From Thalassomonas sp. RHCl1 (GTDB lineage Bacteria; Pseudomonadota; Gammaproteobacteria; Enterobacterales; Alteromonadaceae): a DNA stretch of 64,000 bases. The translations under genes were made by a program, and so were the position numbers. Each line of letters starts with the position of its first letter. Within the stretch, counting starts at the first letter, position 1. Location of the stretch: assembly GCF_947387555.1 (NCBI RefSeq), contig NZ_CANDNZ010000008.1:124001-188000 (forward strand). The letters are read 5' to 3'. The notes below the pieces were generated by a model. It saw nothing but the letters and a program-made list of their open reading frames with translations. It was not told where the DNA came from and did no database searches. This document shows positions 38,301 to 44,772 of this stretch, in pieces.

Positions 38301-38638
38301 TCAATGCCGAACTTGTGGTGTTAAGCGGTTGTGAAACCGCCCTGGGCCGGTTGATTGACGGGGAAGGATTGCAGGGGCTGAGCCGGGTGTTTTTTGAAGC
38401 GGGCACCAGGCGGGTGGTGGCCAGTTTATGGTCGGTTCAGGACGATGCCACGGCGAAGCTGATGGGGGCTTTTTACCAGTTTTTGCTTAAAGATAAAAAA
38501 GCCCCCGGGGAAGCGTTACGCCTGGCCAAGTTGGAGGTGAAAAACTACCAACGTAAGAACCGGCAAAAGCCCTGGAAAGACCCCTTCTATTGGGCCGGAT
38601 TTGTACTGCAGGGGCCGGGAGGTACCTGGTTTGACTGA
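35333..38638 (+). CDS. Exported TPR-CHAT protein, putative caspase-like protease
   Basis: A 1101-residue protein. Residues ~12-35 form a signal peptide or N-terminal anchor (LAVSLVLVSYLLLLIWGRQAQA); ~36-145 resemble a pre-peptidase-like beta domain; ~190-620 are tetratricopeptide repeats (motifs such as LGNYQVQQEFVTRVIEL and LGSYAKAEAYYREVLAYD); ~620-735 are helical; ~800-1095 are a CHAT domain. The CHAT dyad is intact: H955 in IHFATHG and C1000 in LSGCETALG, followed by GEGLQGLSRVFFEAGTRRVVASLWSV. CHAT domains are caspase-fold cysteine peptidases, often tied to signalling or defence. Its stop overlaps the sigma-factor start by 8 bases, so the two are coupled. The peptide substrate is unknown. 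Confidence 0.85.
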   Translation: MKKYLSKKWGKHLAVSLVLVSYLLLLIWGRQAQALDQLAARSLEPGIAYSGIVGDRDSYFFSLASSQAILLEVSQPNTDVKLVLSDSSFSPAKHVFAASIPARNWLEEKVLVSAELCRRCLLQLVPVNNADKSGSYTLTARSLSSDRHQGEIDFAAVMTRAAITWLKVDEQQANFNQVFKLYLKAIALADNVTAVNFEMENAKVRSLYLASQAAHWLGNYQVQQEFVTRVIELSEDDRDQYRLNAIFDLGVIAYENKQFELSIDYLTRARELAQLQGHQLMQAKILSRLGLIAGGEGRQGEAGQYFEQAYQVFISSGDWRSTIEGLINLGWSNLHHGSLGLALNYYHQARSFAAKAELPNLEAQALIGIGSSYGRMGDIDQAISFIDQALTQSVKFSYVFFHARALQAKAQILLNAGMFELAGDVFEEAYLAYGKVNAVADQINIRYFLGKVHNSLGSYAKAEAYYREVLAYDKQTGNQLDIGSGYNRLAETALEQKHYARALAYQQQALDYLQDADDSHVKGRLYSQSALVYFFNGLTDESSAYFHRARQLQQKLKDYAGLITTGYRMAIAEAANGNKKQAVEALDQAIAYIQQQQQHVSRGDLRRSFLAQQQKIIGLQIGLMRDTRADAIKTLELSEMFRSQTLNEWLRDLSEAKPVPPELAKSRAELQQTLQSQVISYHQLADAVSREQIIRETRKTAYQLQQLEAAFQTGKADDKPREIKSADIRQIQQGLDLNSLILYFDTNAGESYLWTVAKNNIELYSLPSNQVLSDQVLAVLLQVRDSPGSRDSNRSRQQKQAIKQLSDTLFLGKDIRWQQYDNLLIVPDGALNYLPLSMLTLPGQGALVESKQVSYMPSLGVLSQLLNREVQSREDSKILLLANPAMLQAGKAHEEFARVRAGFETGELPYTEKEANSIIEIAGNRVSLLSRKNASKSQLQALALADYQIIHFATHGLASTDEPALAGLVLSNALSDDNLLLAPEIINLDINAELVVLSGCETALGRLIDGEGLQGLSRVFFEAGTRRVVASLWSVQDDATAKLMGAFYQFLLKDKKAPGEALRLAKLEVKNYQRKNRQKPWKDPFYWAGFVLQGPGGTWFD

Positions 38639-39215
38639 ATTGAGTGAAGCAGAAGTTGCCCGGAGCCTGGTGGCTCGGATATTAAACGGCGAGGCGGCAG
38701 CAGAAACCGAGATGGTGCAGCGCTATAACCGGGGTCTTGTTTTTATGCTGAACCACAGGGCAAGAAACCACGCCCTGGCAGAAGATCTGGCGCAGGAAAC
38801 CTGGCGTATCGTGATTGAAAAAGTGCGTGGCGGGGATCTTAAGGATCCATCCAAACTGGCAGCCTTTATTGTCCAGACAGGTAAAAACCAGTTATTGATG
38901 ATCTACCGGGGCAGCCATCATAAAAAAACCACCACGGAAGTGGACACCGCACAAAGCCTTGATCCCGCCAGCCAGCCCCAGCTGATTATCGAACGTTATA
39001 ACACCGCCTTGATTGTCAGGAAGCTGGTGGATGAAATGAAAACGCCGCGGGACAGGGAGCTGATCTTGAGGTTCTATATTAAAGAAGAAGAGAAGCAGCA
39101 AATTTGTCAGGATCTGGGATTAAACGAGCTTCATTTTAACCGGGTATTGTTCAGGGCACGCCAGCGGTTTAAGCAGCTTTGGAATGAATATGTTGAGGCC
39201 GGAGCCGACCCTTAA
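38631..39215 (+). CDS. ECF-type RNA polymerase sigma factor
   Basis: A 194-residue protein with a region-2 pattern (MVQRYNRGLVFMLNHRARNHALAEDLAQETWRIVIEKV, residues ~25-65) and a region-4-like helix-turn-helix at the end (LILRFYIKEEEKQQICQDLGLNELHFNRVLFRARQRFKQLW). Without region 1 or 3 it fits the ECF class of alternative sigma factors. The TTG at 38631 has GGGAGG 8 bases upstream and overlaps the CHAT stop; an in-frame start at 38601 lacks a ribosome-binding site. Promoter specificity is unknown. The next gene encodes an anti-sigma-like membrane protein. Confidence 0.82.
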   Translation: MTELSEAEVARSLVARILNGEAAAETEMVQRYNRGLVFMLNHRARNHALAEDLAQETWRIVIEKVRGGDLKDPSKLAAFIVQTGKNQLLMIYRGSHHKKTTTEVDTAQSLDPASQPQLIIERYNTALIVRKLVDEMKTPRDRELILRFYIKEEEKQQICQDLGLNELHFNRVLFRARQRFKQLWNEYVEAGADP

Positions 39216-39300
39216 GAAAAAATATTACCCGGGGTGGGATAACCGGCTTCCTGCCTGCACTAATATTGCGAAGTAAGTCCAAACCGGAGTGGAGGGCTAT

Positions 39301-39975
39301 ATGAAAACTGCCAGATTGGAAGAAGAACAGCTGATAGAAAGATATATTCTACGGCAAATGACAGAGGAAGAAGCCTCTGAATTTGAAGCTTTTTATTTGT
39401 CTAACCAGGAATGCCTGGATCAACTGGAATTAGCACAGAGGTTATTCCAGGGACTCGAAATGATTGCCGAAGCACCCGATGTTGTGCCTGAGCCTAAGGT
39501 TACACAGATCAGCAGCCATAAAAGCTGGTGGCAGCGTCAGGTACCCGCCTGGTCATTGGCGGCAAGCCTGTTGTTAGCGATTTTGCCTTCGGGTTATCTC
39601 TATCATACGCTTTCGCAGCAAAGTTTTCCCGACAGTCATATTTCTGTCATTAATCTTCCGCTGTCGGAGCTGCGGGGGGCAGAGCAGGCGATAACCGTTA
39701 AACGCGATGACAAACAGGTGATATTGTCGGCCTATATAGATACCGACATCACAACGATGGACTTCCCTTTATATGGTTTTCAGCTAAGTAAAGGGGATGC
39801 ACAAGAGCCGGTGTGGCAGCTTGAGGATTTGCAGTTAACCAATGATGGTATGTTGTATATAGATTTAGGGAAAAACTACCTTCAAGCAGGCCGCTATCAA
39901 TTTAACTTGTTTGGTCTCGAAGGCGGTGAGCGACAGGTATTACTTAAATCCGGGTTATTGGACGTAAGTCGTTAA
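39301..39975 (+). CDS. Membrane-anchored anti-sigma-factor-like protein
   Basis: A 224-residue protein. The N-terminal cytoplasmic part (EEEQLIERYILRQMTEEEASEFEAFYLSNQECLDQLELAQRLF) has the helical pattern of anti-sigma domains but only one cysteine, so it lacks the HxxxCxxC zinc motif. One membrane helix follows (AWSLAASLLLAILPSGYLY, ~84-102), then a ~120-residue periplasmic beta-rich domain. The layout and the place after an ECF sigma gene support an anti-sigma role. The ATG at 39301 has GGAGG at 5-base spacing. A periplasmic domain could meet the exported CHAT protein, so it is the best candidate for a cleavage target; this is inference. Confidence 0.7.
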   Translation: MKTARLEEEQLIERYILRQMTEEEASEFEAFYLSNQECLDQLELAQRLFQGLEMIAEAPDVVPEPKVTQISSHKSWWQRQVPAWSLAASLLLAILPSGYLYHTLSQQSFPDSHISVINLPLSELRGAEQAITVKRDDKQVILSAYIDTDITTMDFPLYGFQLSKGDAQEPVWQLEDLQLTNDGMLYIDLGKNYLQAGRYQFNLFGLEGGERQVLLKSGLLDVSR

Positions 39976-40011
39976 GATTGAAGCTGTATGACGGGTTATT
40001 ACCGGTAACCC

Positions 40012-40030
40012 CTGCCGCCAATGGCGGCAG
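40012..40030 (+). other. GC-rich hairpin before the fourth CHAT-locus gene
   Basis: CTGCCGCC (40012-40019) pairs perfectly with GGCGGCAG (40023-40030) around a 3-base loop. Just upstream, GGGTTA and TAACCC (around 39993-40010) form a second weaker repeat. No T-run follows, so these may tune message stability or read-through between the anti-sigma gene and the next gene. Confidence 0.5.
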
Positions 40031-40072
40031 CTACTATGAAAGGTGCCTTAACAGGCAACAAGCGGAGGTTAT

Positions 40073-40561
40073 ATGTTAGTAAGAGAAGGTGTCAGATCTG
40101 GCTGGTTCGATGATGTGATCCGGCATATGAGAAGGATCTTTTCACCCAGGACACGCACAGAAACAAGCCGGGAAGAACTGGTCGAACGGCTGGATAAACT
40201 TGAGTTGAAAGTTACTATTTCCAATGATGCTGAACTCAGGGGGCAAAGTTTTAGATTCAGGAAGGCGCGTGGCCCGAATCGAACCCTGGATATCGATATT
40301 GTCTTTGCCGGGGAAAGGTTGTACCGCAAGGAAAACAGAACCGAGTTGAGCGCAAACGGCAAAGAGATCAAGATTATTTATAATTTTCAATATGAAGATG
40401 ATGACAAGCAACATAGCTTGATCATGTGGATTATAGATCCCGAAAGCCAATGGTTTTTTTATTTTCTTGAACATGACAAGCATCATGAACACCCGGAAGG
40501 CCACGAGGCTATGGTGTCCCACGGGCATTCTGCTACGGGTGGCGGCGGCAGGGAATATTAG
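40073..40561 (+). CDS. Unknown protein of the CHAT-sigma locus
   Basis: An ATG with a strong GGAGG site at 5-base spacing opens a soluble 162-residue frame. The N-terminus is basic (VREGVRSGWFDDVIRHMRRIFSPRTRTETSREELVERLDKLE) and the middle is beta-rich with charged residues. The C-terminus is His-rich (EHDKHHEHPEGHEAMVSHGHS) and ends in a glycine run, a possible metal-binding tail. No signal peptide, membrane helix or family is recognised. It follows the anti-sigma-like gene by about 97 bases on the same strand, so it is probably part of the same module, perhaps a CHAT substrate or effector. Confidence 0.65.
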   Translation: MLVREGVRSGWFDDVIRHMRRIFSPRTRTETSREELVERLDKLELKVTISNDAELRGQSFRFRKARGPNRTLDIDIVFAGERLYRKENRTELSANGKEIKIIYNFQYEDDDKQHSLIMWIIDPESQWFFYFLEHDKHHEHPEGHEAMVSHGHSATGGGGREY

Positions 40562-41031
40562 CCGGGAGCTAAAAATAGCAGGTATTGTCGCTGCCGTTAA
40601 TATCTGTCGGCCAGGTTTGCCTTATTGCCATGGCTCTGGCTATTGGCACAGGCAATAAGGTAAATCAAAATCAGCTTTCCGGCTATGCCCTGGTGATGAT
40701 CTCGACCAGCAGCCGGAGGCGGGGCAAAGATATTGCCGAAGCTGGCGGTGAGCTCGCCGATATCGTCAAAGGTAAACGCCTGTATTTTTTCTGATGGTTT
40801 CGGCGTGGCCAAAAGCGGCTTTTTCCGTTACTGGTTGCGCTTGGTTTGTTAATTGCCTGTTATCAGTTCTATCGGTGTCCAGTGATATTTCCTGAGTCAT
40901 AATTTTAAGTCTTTTAGACGGCGACGGATAAATAGTTATTTGTAATGTGTTAATTTATAGAGATTTTACGATGGTTTTTGTTTTATTATTTTGCAGGCTA
41001 AAACCAGTTAACTAATCTCTATGAGTTTTTG
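40562..41031. other. Long intergenic stretch with a 10-bp inverted repeat
   Basis: About 470 bases without a supported gene. Short frames exist on both strands (plus 40585-40794, minus 40597-40812), but neither has a ribosome-binding site or family match. CCTTATTGCC (40620-40629) is repeated inverted as GGCAATAAGG (40651-40660) around a 21-base loop. The region could be a decayed gene or the 3' end and promoter spacer between two transcription units. Confidence 0.5.
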
Positions 41032-42411
41032 ATGATAATAAAAAATAACACTTTACTTTGTTTGCTATTAACCCTGGCGGTCACGGTTTCAAATACTGGC
41101 GTGTCGGCGCATACTTTGACAGCGGATTTTGGGGAAAAAGCGAGTTTTGATGTTTTGCATTATGATGCCAGCTTAACGCCTGATTTGATTGAAAAGGCCA
41201 TTGATGGCCGGGTGACTGTGACGGCAAAAAAACTCTCCGGGGGAAAAGGGCCGCTGGTATTATCGGCAAAGTATAAAACAGCCATTAAAGTCACATCGGA
41301 TGATGTCAAACTGAGTTATCAGATCCTTGATGATGATTTGGTGATTAATTTTCACTCGCCGTTAACTGTTGACCAAAGATTTTCCGTGGATATTGAGTAT
41401 CATGCAGCCCCTAAGCGGGGAATGCGTTTTTATCCGGATCATATGTTTACCGTTTACCATACCGGGAACTGGCTGGTCTCCCATGCTGATATTGCCGATA
41501 AAGCCAGTTTTGATTTGACTCTGGTGCATGATAAAAAATTAAAAACCATAGGCAATGGCCACCTGGTTTCACAAAAGCCGGCAGCGGCAGGAAAAGTGTA
41601 TAGTCACTGGCAGCAGCAGACCCCCATTCCCCTTTATACTTTTGGTTTTGCCCTGGGAGAATTTCTGCAGCAAAGTACAGCTTATAACAATCAGGCGGTG
41701 AATTTTTTCTATCGCCCGGTACAGCTTTCAGGTTTGAACAGGGAAAAGATCAAAGATGTTTTTGCCGATGTGCCTGATATGGTGCGTTTTTTTGAAGAAA
41801 AATCTGCTATTGCGCTGCCCAACAAACAATACAGCTATGTCGTAGTGCCGGGGACTGTCGCCCAGGAAGCCGCCGGTTTTAGTATGGTGGGTGAAAAGTT
41901 TGCCCATACCGTGCTTGAACAGCCGGGAGAAAACTGGTTTATTGCCCATGAGCTGGCGCATGAGTGGTGGGGCAACAGCATTACCTGTGCCGGTTTTTCC
42001 CATTTCTGGTTAAATGAAGGTTTGGTACAGTTTATGGTGGCAGCCTACCAGCAGCACCTTTTTGGCGAGCAGGCCTACCACAGGGAAATCAAGCTTGCCC
42101 TGGCCCGGGTAAAGAAAGTGGTCGCAAAAGGGCGTAATGCTCCCCTGGCCTTTGATACGGAAATTGCCGAGCAGGATATTAACCATAGCATCGTTTACAA
42201 TAAAGGCGCACTGGTGTTTTACCTGCTCAGGGAAAAGTTGGGGGAGCAACATTTCTGGCAGGCGTTAAAAGCCTATAGTCTTGCTTTTGCCGGAAAATCC
42301 GTAGTGACAGATGATTTAAAGCAGGTTTTTGAGCAGGTTTCAGGGAGTAACCTCTCACCGTTTTTTCAACGCTGGGTTTATGGGGAAGAGATCCCTGTGA
42401 TTAAATTCTGA
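41032..42411 (+). CDS. M1-family metallopeptidase
   Basis: A 459-residue precursor with a signal peptide (LLCLLLTLAVTVSNTGVSA). The zinc site is complete: H306, E307 and H310 in IAHELAHEWWG and E329 in FWLNEGLVQF, with the 18-residue spacing typical of M1 peptidases. The upstream QEAAGFSMVGE replaces the usual GAMEN exopeptidase motif, so strict aminopeptidase activity is uncertain. At 460 residues it is shorter than full-length M1 enzymes, with the C-terminal helical domain reduced. It probably cleaves peptides in the periplasm. The ATG at 41032 is preferred over a TTG at 41029. Confidence 0.85.
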   Translation: MIIKNNTLLCLLLTLAVTVSNTGVSAHTLTADFGEKASFDVLHYDASLTPDLIEKAIDGRVTVTAKKLSGGKGPLVLSAKYKTAIKVTSDDVKLSYQILDDDLVINFHSPLTVDQRFSVDIEYHAAPKRGMRFYPDHMFTVYHTGNWLVSHADIADKASFDLTLVHDKKLKTIGNGHLVSQKPAAAGKVYSHWQQQTPIPLYTFGFALGEFLQQSTAYNNQAVNFFYRPVQLSGLNREKIKDVFADVPDMVRFFEEKSAIALPNKQYSYVVVPGTVAQEAAGFSMVGEKFAHTVLEQPGENWFIAHELAHEWWGNSITCAGFSHFWLNEGLVQFMVAAYQQHLFGEQAYHREIKLALARVKKVVAKGRNAPLAFDTEIAEQDINHSIVYNKGALVFYLLREKLGEQHFWQALKAYSLAFAGKSVVTDDLKQVFEQVSGSNLSPFFQRWVYGEEIPVIKF

Positions 42412-42451
42412 TAACCTCTGGCTTGCTATTTTGCCCGTTACCGGCCGGCGG

Positions 42452-42479
42452 AAGCTAAGTTTGGCGGTAAACTTAGCTT
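42452..42479. terminator. Bidirectional terminator between convergent genes
   Basis: A perfect 11-bp stem (AAGCTAAGTTT at 42452-42462, AAACTTAGCTT at 42469-42479) around a 6-base loop lies between the M1 peptidase stop and the convergent REC-PilZ gene. A T-rich stretch follows on the plus strand. Confidence 0.75.
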
Positions 42480-42494
42480 TATTTGTTAAGGAAG

Positions 42495-43265
42495 TTAGCT
42501 GGCGTTGGCGATAACTTCCTGGCCAAAAGTTGACAGATACTTTAATAAGTTATTCAGTTGCCCATTCGCGGTTTGGTTTGTTTTTTCGAAATCAAAATTC
42601 AGGCCGACTTCACAGACAAGTTCATGATTATCATAAGATTCTGCTTCATTGATTCTGACGATACGGCCCATTAATGACTTGAACTCAACATCAAGTAATT
42701 CCACGTCTTCAAATTCAATATCCAGGGTGAACTCGCCAAATAAGCGGATATTGTCGTTGTAGGGAAGCCTTATTAATATGCCGGTTTTGCTGATATTCAG
42801 GGCTTCTGCGGCTAAAGTGGTTTTAGCCGAATTTAAGGTCAGTTTGTGCATGGGCAGGCAGGCGTGGCGGGCACATTCGCGCCGGTCACTGCCGTGCCAG
42901 GATTTTCTGATGGCTTCTTCCAGTTTTTCCGAAGAAAAAGGTTTGGTCAGGTAGTGATTGGCGCCTTTTTGGATGGCTCTTAAGACAAAACTCCTCTCGC
43001 CGTGGGTAGTCATCATGATAAAGGGCATATCCTGAAACTTTGGTGTTTTTCTTATTTTCAGCAATAATTCTTCGCCATTCATTTTCGGCATTTCCCAGTC
43101 GGAAATAACGATATCGATTTTTTCGGTTGCCAGGACATTGATGGCATCTTTACCATCGCAAGCGTCAAATATCTTCTCGGCACCTAATTTATGCCGGAGT
43201 GCTTTATGCATTATTTTTCGCACTGTCGGGCAGTCATCGACCACCAGAAAGTTGACATTTCTCAC
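42495..43265 (-). CDS. Response regulator with PilZ domain
   Basis: A 256-residue protein with a CheY-like receiver (DD near residue 11, phospho-acceptor in VISDWEMPKMNGEEL, MMTTHGE, and KPF) and a C-terminal PilZ domain with its two c-di-GMP motifs: RRECARHA (RxxxR type, ~133-140) and ALNISKTGI (N/DxSxxG, ~157-165). It may join two-component signalling to c-di-GMP control of motility or surface behaviour. A diguanylate cyclase gene lies just upstream on the same strand. The ATG codes for MRNVNFLVVDD. Confidence 0.87.
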   Translation of the reverse strand: MRNVNFLVVDDCPTVRKIMHKALRHKLGAEKIFDACDGKDAINVLATEKIDIVISDWEMPKMNGEELLLKIRKTPKFQDMPFIMMTTHGERSFVLRAIQKGANHYLTKPFSSEKLEEAIRKSWHGSDRRECARHACLPMHKLTLNSAKTTLAAEALNISKTGILIRLPYNDNIRLFGEFTLDIEFEDVELLDVEFKSLMGRIVRINEAESYDNHELVCEVGLNFDFEKTNQTANGQLNNLLKYLSTFGQEVIANAS

Positions 43266-43416
43266 TAGACCTCTCCTGTGTTCATTCTATTCTTCAGATA
43301 GAATATTTTAGTTAGCTTTTAAAGAATTGTCAGTCGCACCTTTTAAATTTATCCGTAGTTTAAGCTGCTCAAAGTAGTAAAAGGGAGACTGTTTTTTAGT
43401 TGTAACATATTGATTG

Positions 43417-44538
43417 TTAATGACCTTCCGATATCCTTGTTTGGTTGCGTCCCGCTTGCTTTGCCCGGTAGAGGGCGCTGTCGGCAGCCAGCATCAGCTG
43501 GGTTCTCTGGGTGGCCGATTTCGCCCGGTAAATACTGGCGCCGGCACTGGCGGTCACGATATCGGCGATATCAGACGAGGGGTGGGGAATATTCAGTGCG
43601 GCTATTGCCGGACAGACTTCCCTGATATGCCGGTTTAAGGTTTCCAGATCCCCGTCTTGCTGATAAAAGACCATCAGGAACTCTTCCCCGCCAAAGCGTA
43701 CCACCAGATCATTTTCATTTCTTCTTTGCGACAGTAAATCAGCAGATACCGCCATCAGGCATTGATCACCCACCAGGTGCCCCAGGCTGTCGTTATAACG
43801 CTTGAAATAGTCTATATCGAGTATGATCAAAGCTAACAAGCCGTCATTGTCATCGGCTTTTGTCATTAACTGGTTGAGTTTTTCATCGAAACCGTGGCGG
43901 TTGTAAAGTCCGGTGAGCTGGTCTGTTAGTGCTAATTTTTTCAGCAGGGAATAGCTAAAGTAATCATTTTTGGTTTTACGATCATTGTTCCAGCTGTGCC
44001 AGCTGCCGGCGAGATTAAAAATCCCCAGGTAGACGGCACCATAAACCAGCTTTTCATCCGGCCACTCCAGGGCATAAGCCAGCAGCAGGTAACCCAGGGA
44101 GATTAATATGCCGCACCAGGTTTTATGTTTTTGGAAGAAACCCGGAATGATGTAGAGGATAAAGGTATACAGCAATAAGCCGTCAACCCTGAGGCTGTGA
44201 CCTATCTGGCTGTACTGATAGATATTATAAAGAATGCTGATCCCGATAAAAAAGGCGGTAATAAAACACCAGAAATCAAATCTTTTAATAAATTCATCAG
44301 AATAACAGCAATAATAGAGCCAGGCCAACGGAGGAAAAGTCAATATTGCCCGGGACCATAAGATATTGGCGGTAGCCGGATGTTGCCAGCCGAGAAACAG
44401 CAGATCCCAAATCATAAAAATAAACAGCGCCACCAGGGTCAGTATGATGGCAGAGCGTTTGGCATCCTGTTGGCTGTTATTGTAATTAAGTAAAAAGTCC
44501 TGTTCATTCAGGCCCTTTTGATCAGATTTCTTATTCAT
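43417..44538 (-). CDS. GGDEF-domain diguanylate cyclase
   Basis: A 373-residue protein with about six hydrophobic helices (residues ~28-190) and a C-terminal GGDEF domain: LTDQLTGLYNRHGFDEKL, IILDIDYFKRYNDSLGHLVGDQCL and the active-site RFGGEEFLMVFY. The GGEEF signature means it should make c-di-GMP from two GTP. No EAL domain is present. It lies upstream of the REC-PilZ gene on the same strand with a 150-base gap, so the producer and a possible receptor of c-di-GMP are neighbours. Confidence 0.88.
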   Translation of the reverse strand: MNKKSDQKGLNEQDFLLNYNNSQQDAKRSAIILTLVALFIFMIWDLLFLGWQHPATANILWSRAILTFPPLAWLYYCCYSDEFIKRFDFWCFITAFFIGISILYNIYQYSQIGHSLRVDGLLLYTFILYIIPGFFQKHKTWCGILISLGYLLLAYALEWPDEKLVYGAVYLGIFNLAGSWHSWNNDRKTKNDYFSYSLLKKLALTDQLTGLYNRHGFDEKLNQLMTKADDNDGLLALIILDIDYFKRYNDSLGHLVGDQCLMAVSADLLSQRRNENDLVVRFGGEEFLMVFYQQDGDLETLNRHIREVCPAIAALNIPHPSSDIADIVTASAGASIYRAKSATQRTQLMLAADSALYRAKQAGRNQTRISEGH

Positions 44539-44672
44539 ATTTATGTTTATAACATTTTGCTTACCCGTGCAGAAGTAATTATTTTTCCCCGATGATGTTC
44601 TTCCATTTTTATCCGGGATCCTCAGTATAGCGGTTGTGGTAAGCGAGGATGGAGCGGCCTATGAGGCATGTT

Positions 44673-44686
44673 TTGATCCAGATCAC
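44673..44686 (+). promoter_or_regulatory. FNR/CRP-like site upstream of the heme chemoreceptor gene
   Basis: TTGAT-CCAG-ATCAC matches the FNR consensus TTGAT-N4-ATCAA at 9 of 10 arm positions. Shifted by one base, the same stretch matches the CRP consensus TGTGA-N6-TCACA at 9 of 10, so the two cannot be told apart here. It is centred about 57 bases before the start predicted from the -10 at 44725. Confidence 0.5.
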
Positions 44687-44721
44687 ATAAAGAAAGATAA
44701 GAGCTTTTATTCAAGTCTTGC

Positions 44722-44730
44722 TGATAATAT
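44722..44730 (+). promoter_or_regulatory. Extended -10 promoter element of the chemoreceptor gene
   Basis: TGATAATAT supplies an extended -10 (TG, one base, TAATAT) about 40 bases before the coding start. No good -35 is visible, as expected for an activator-dependent promoter. Confidence 0.4.
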
Positions 44731-44772
44731 AGTACAACTGGAACTAAGTATGTGTTTTCAAAAGGAAGTTAA

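Noticed and set aside
35333-40561. Type III-E CRISPR locus
   Set aside because: A TPR-CHAT gene and a sigma gene are present, but no Cas7-11, Cas1/2 or repeat array is visible anywhere in the window.
40585-40812. Short frames on both strands after the CHAT locus
   Set aside because: Neither has a good start site or family match, and they overlap each other; kept only as an intergenic note.
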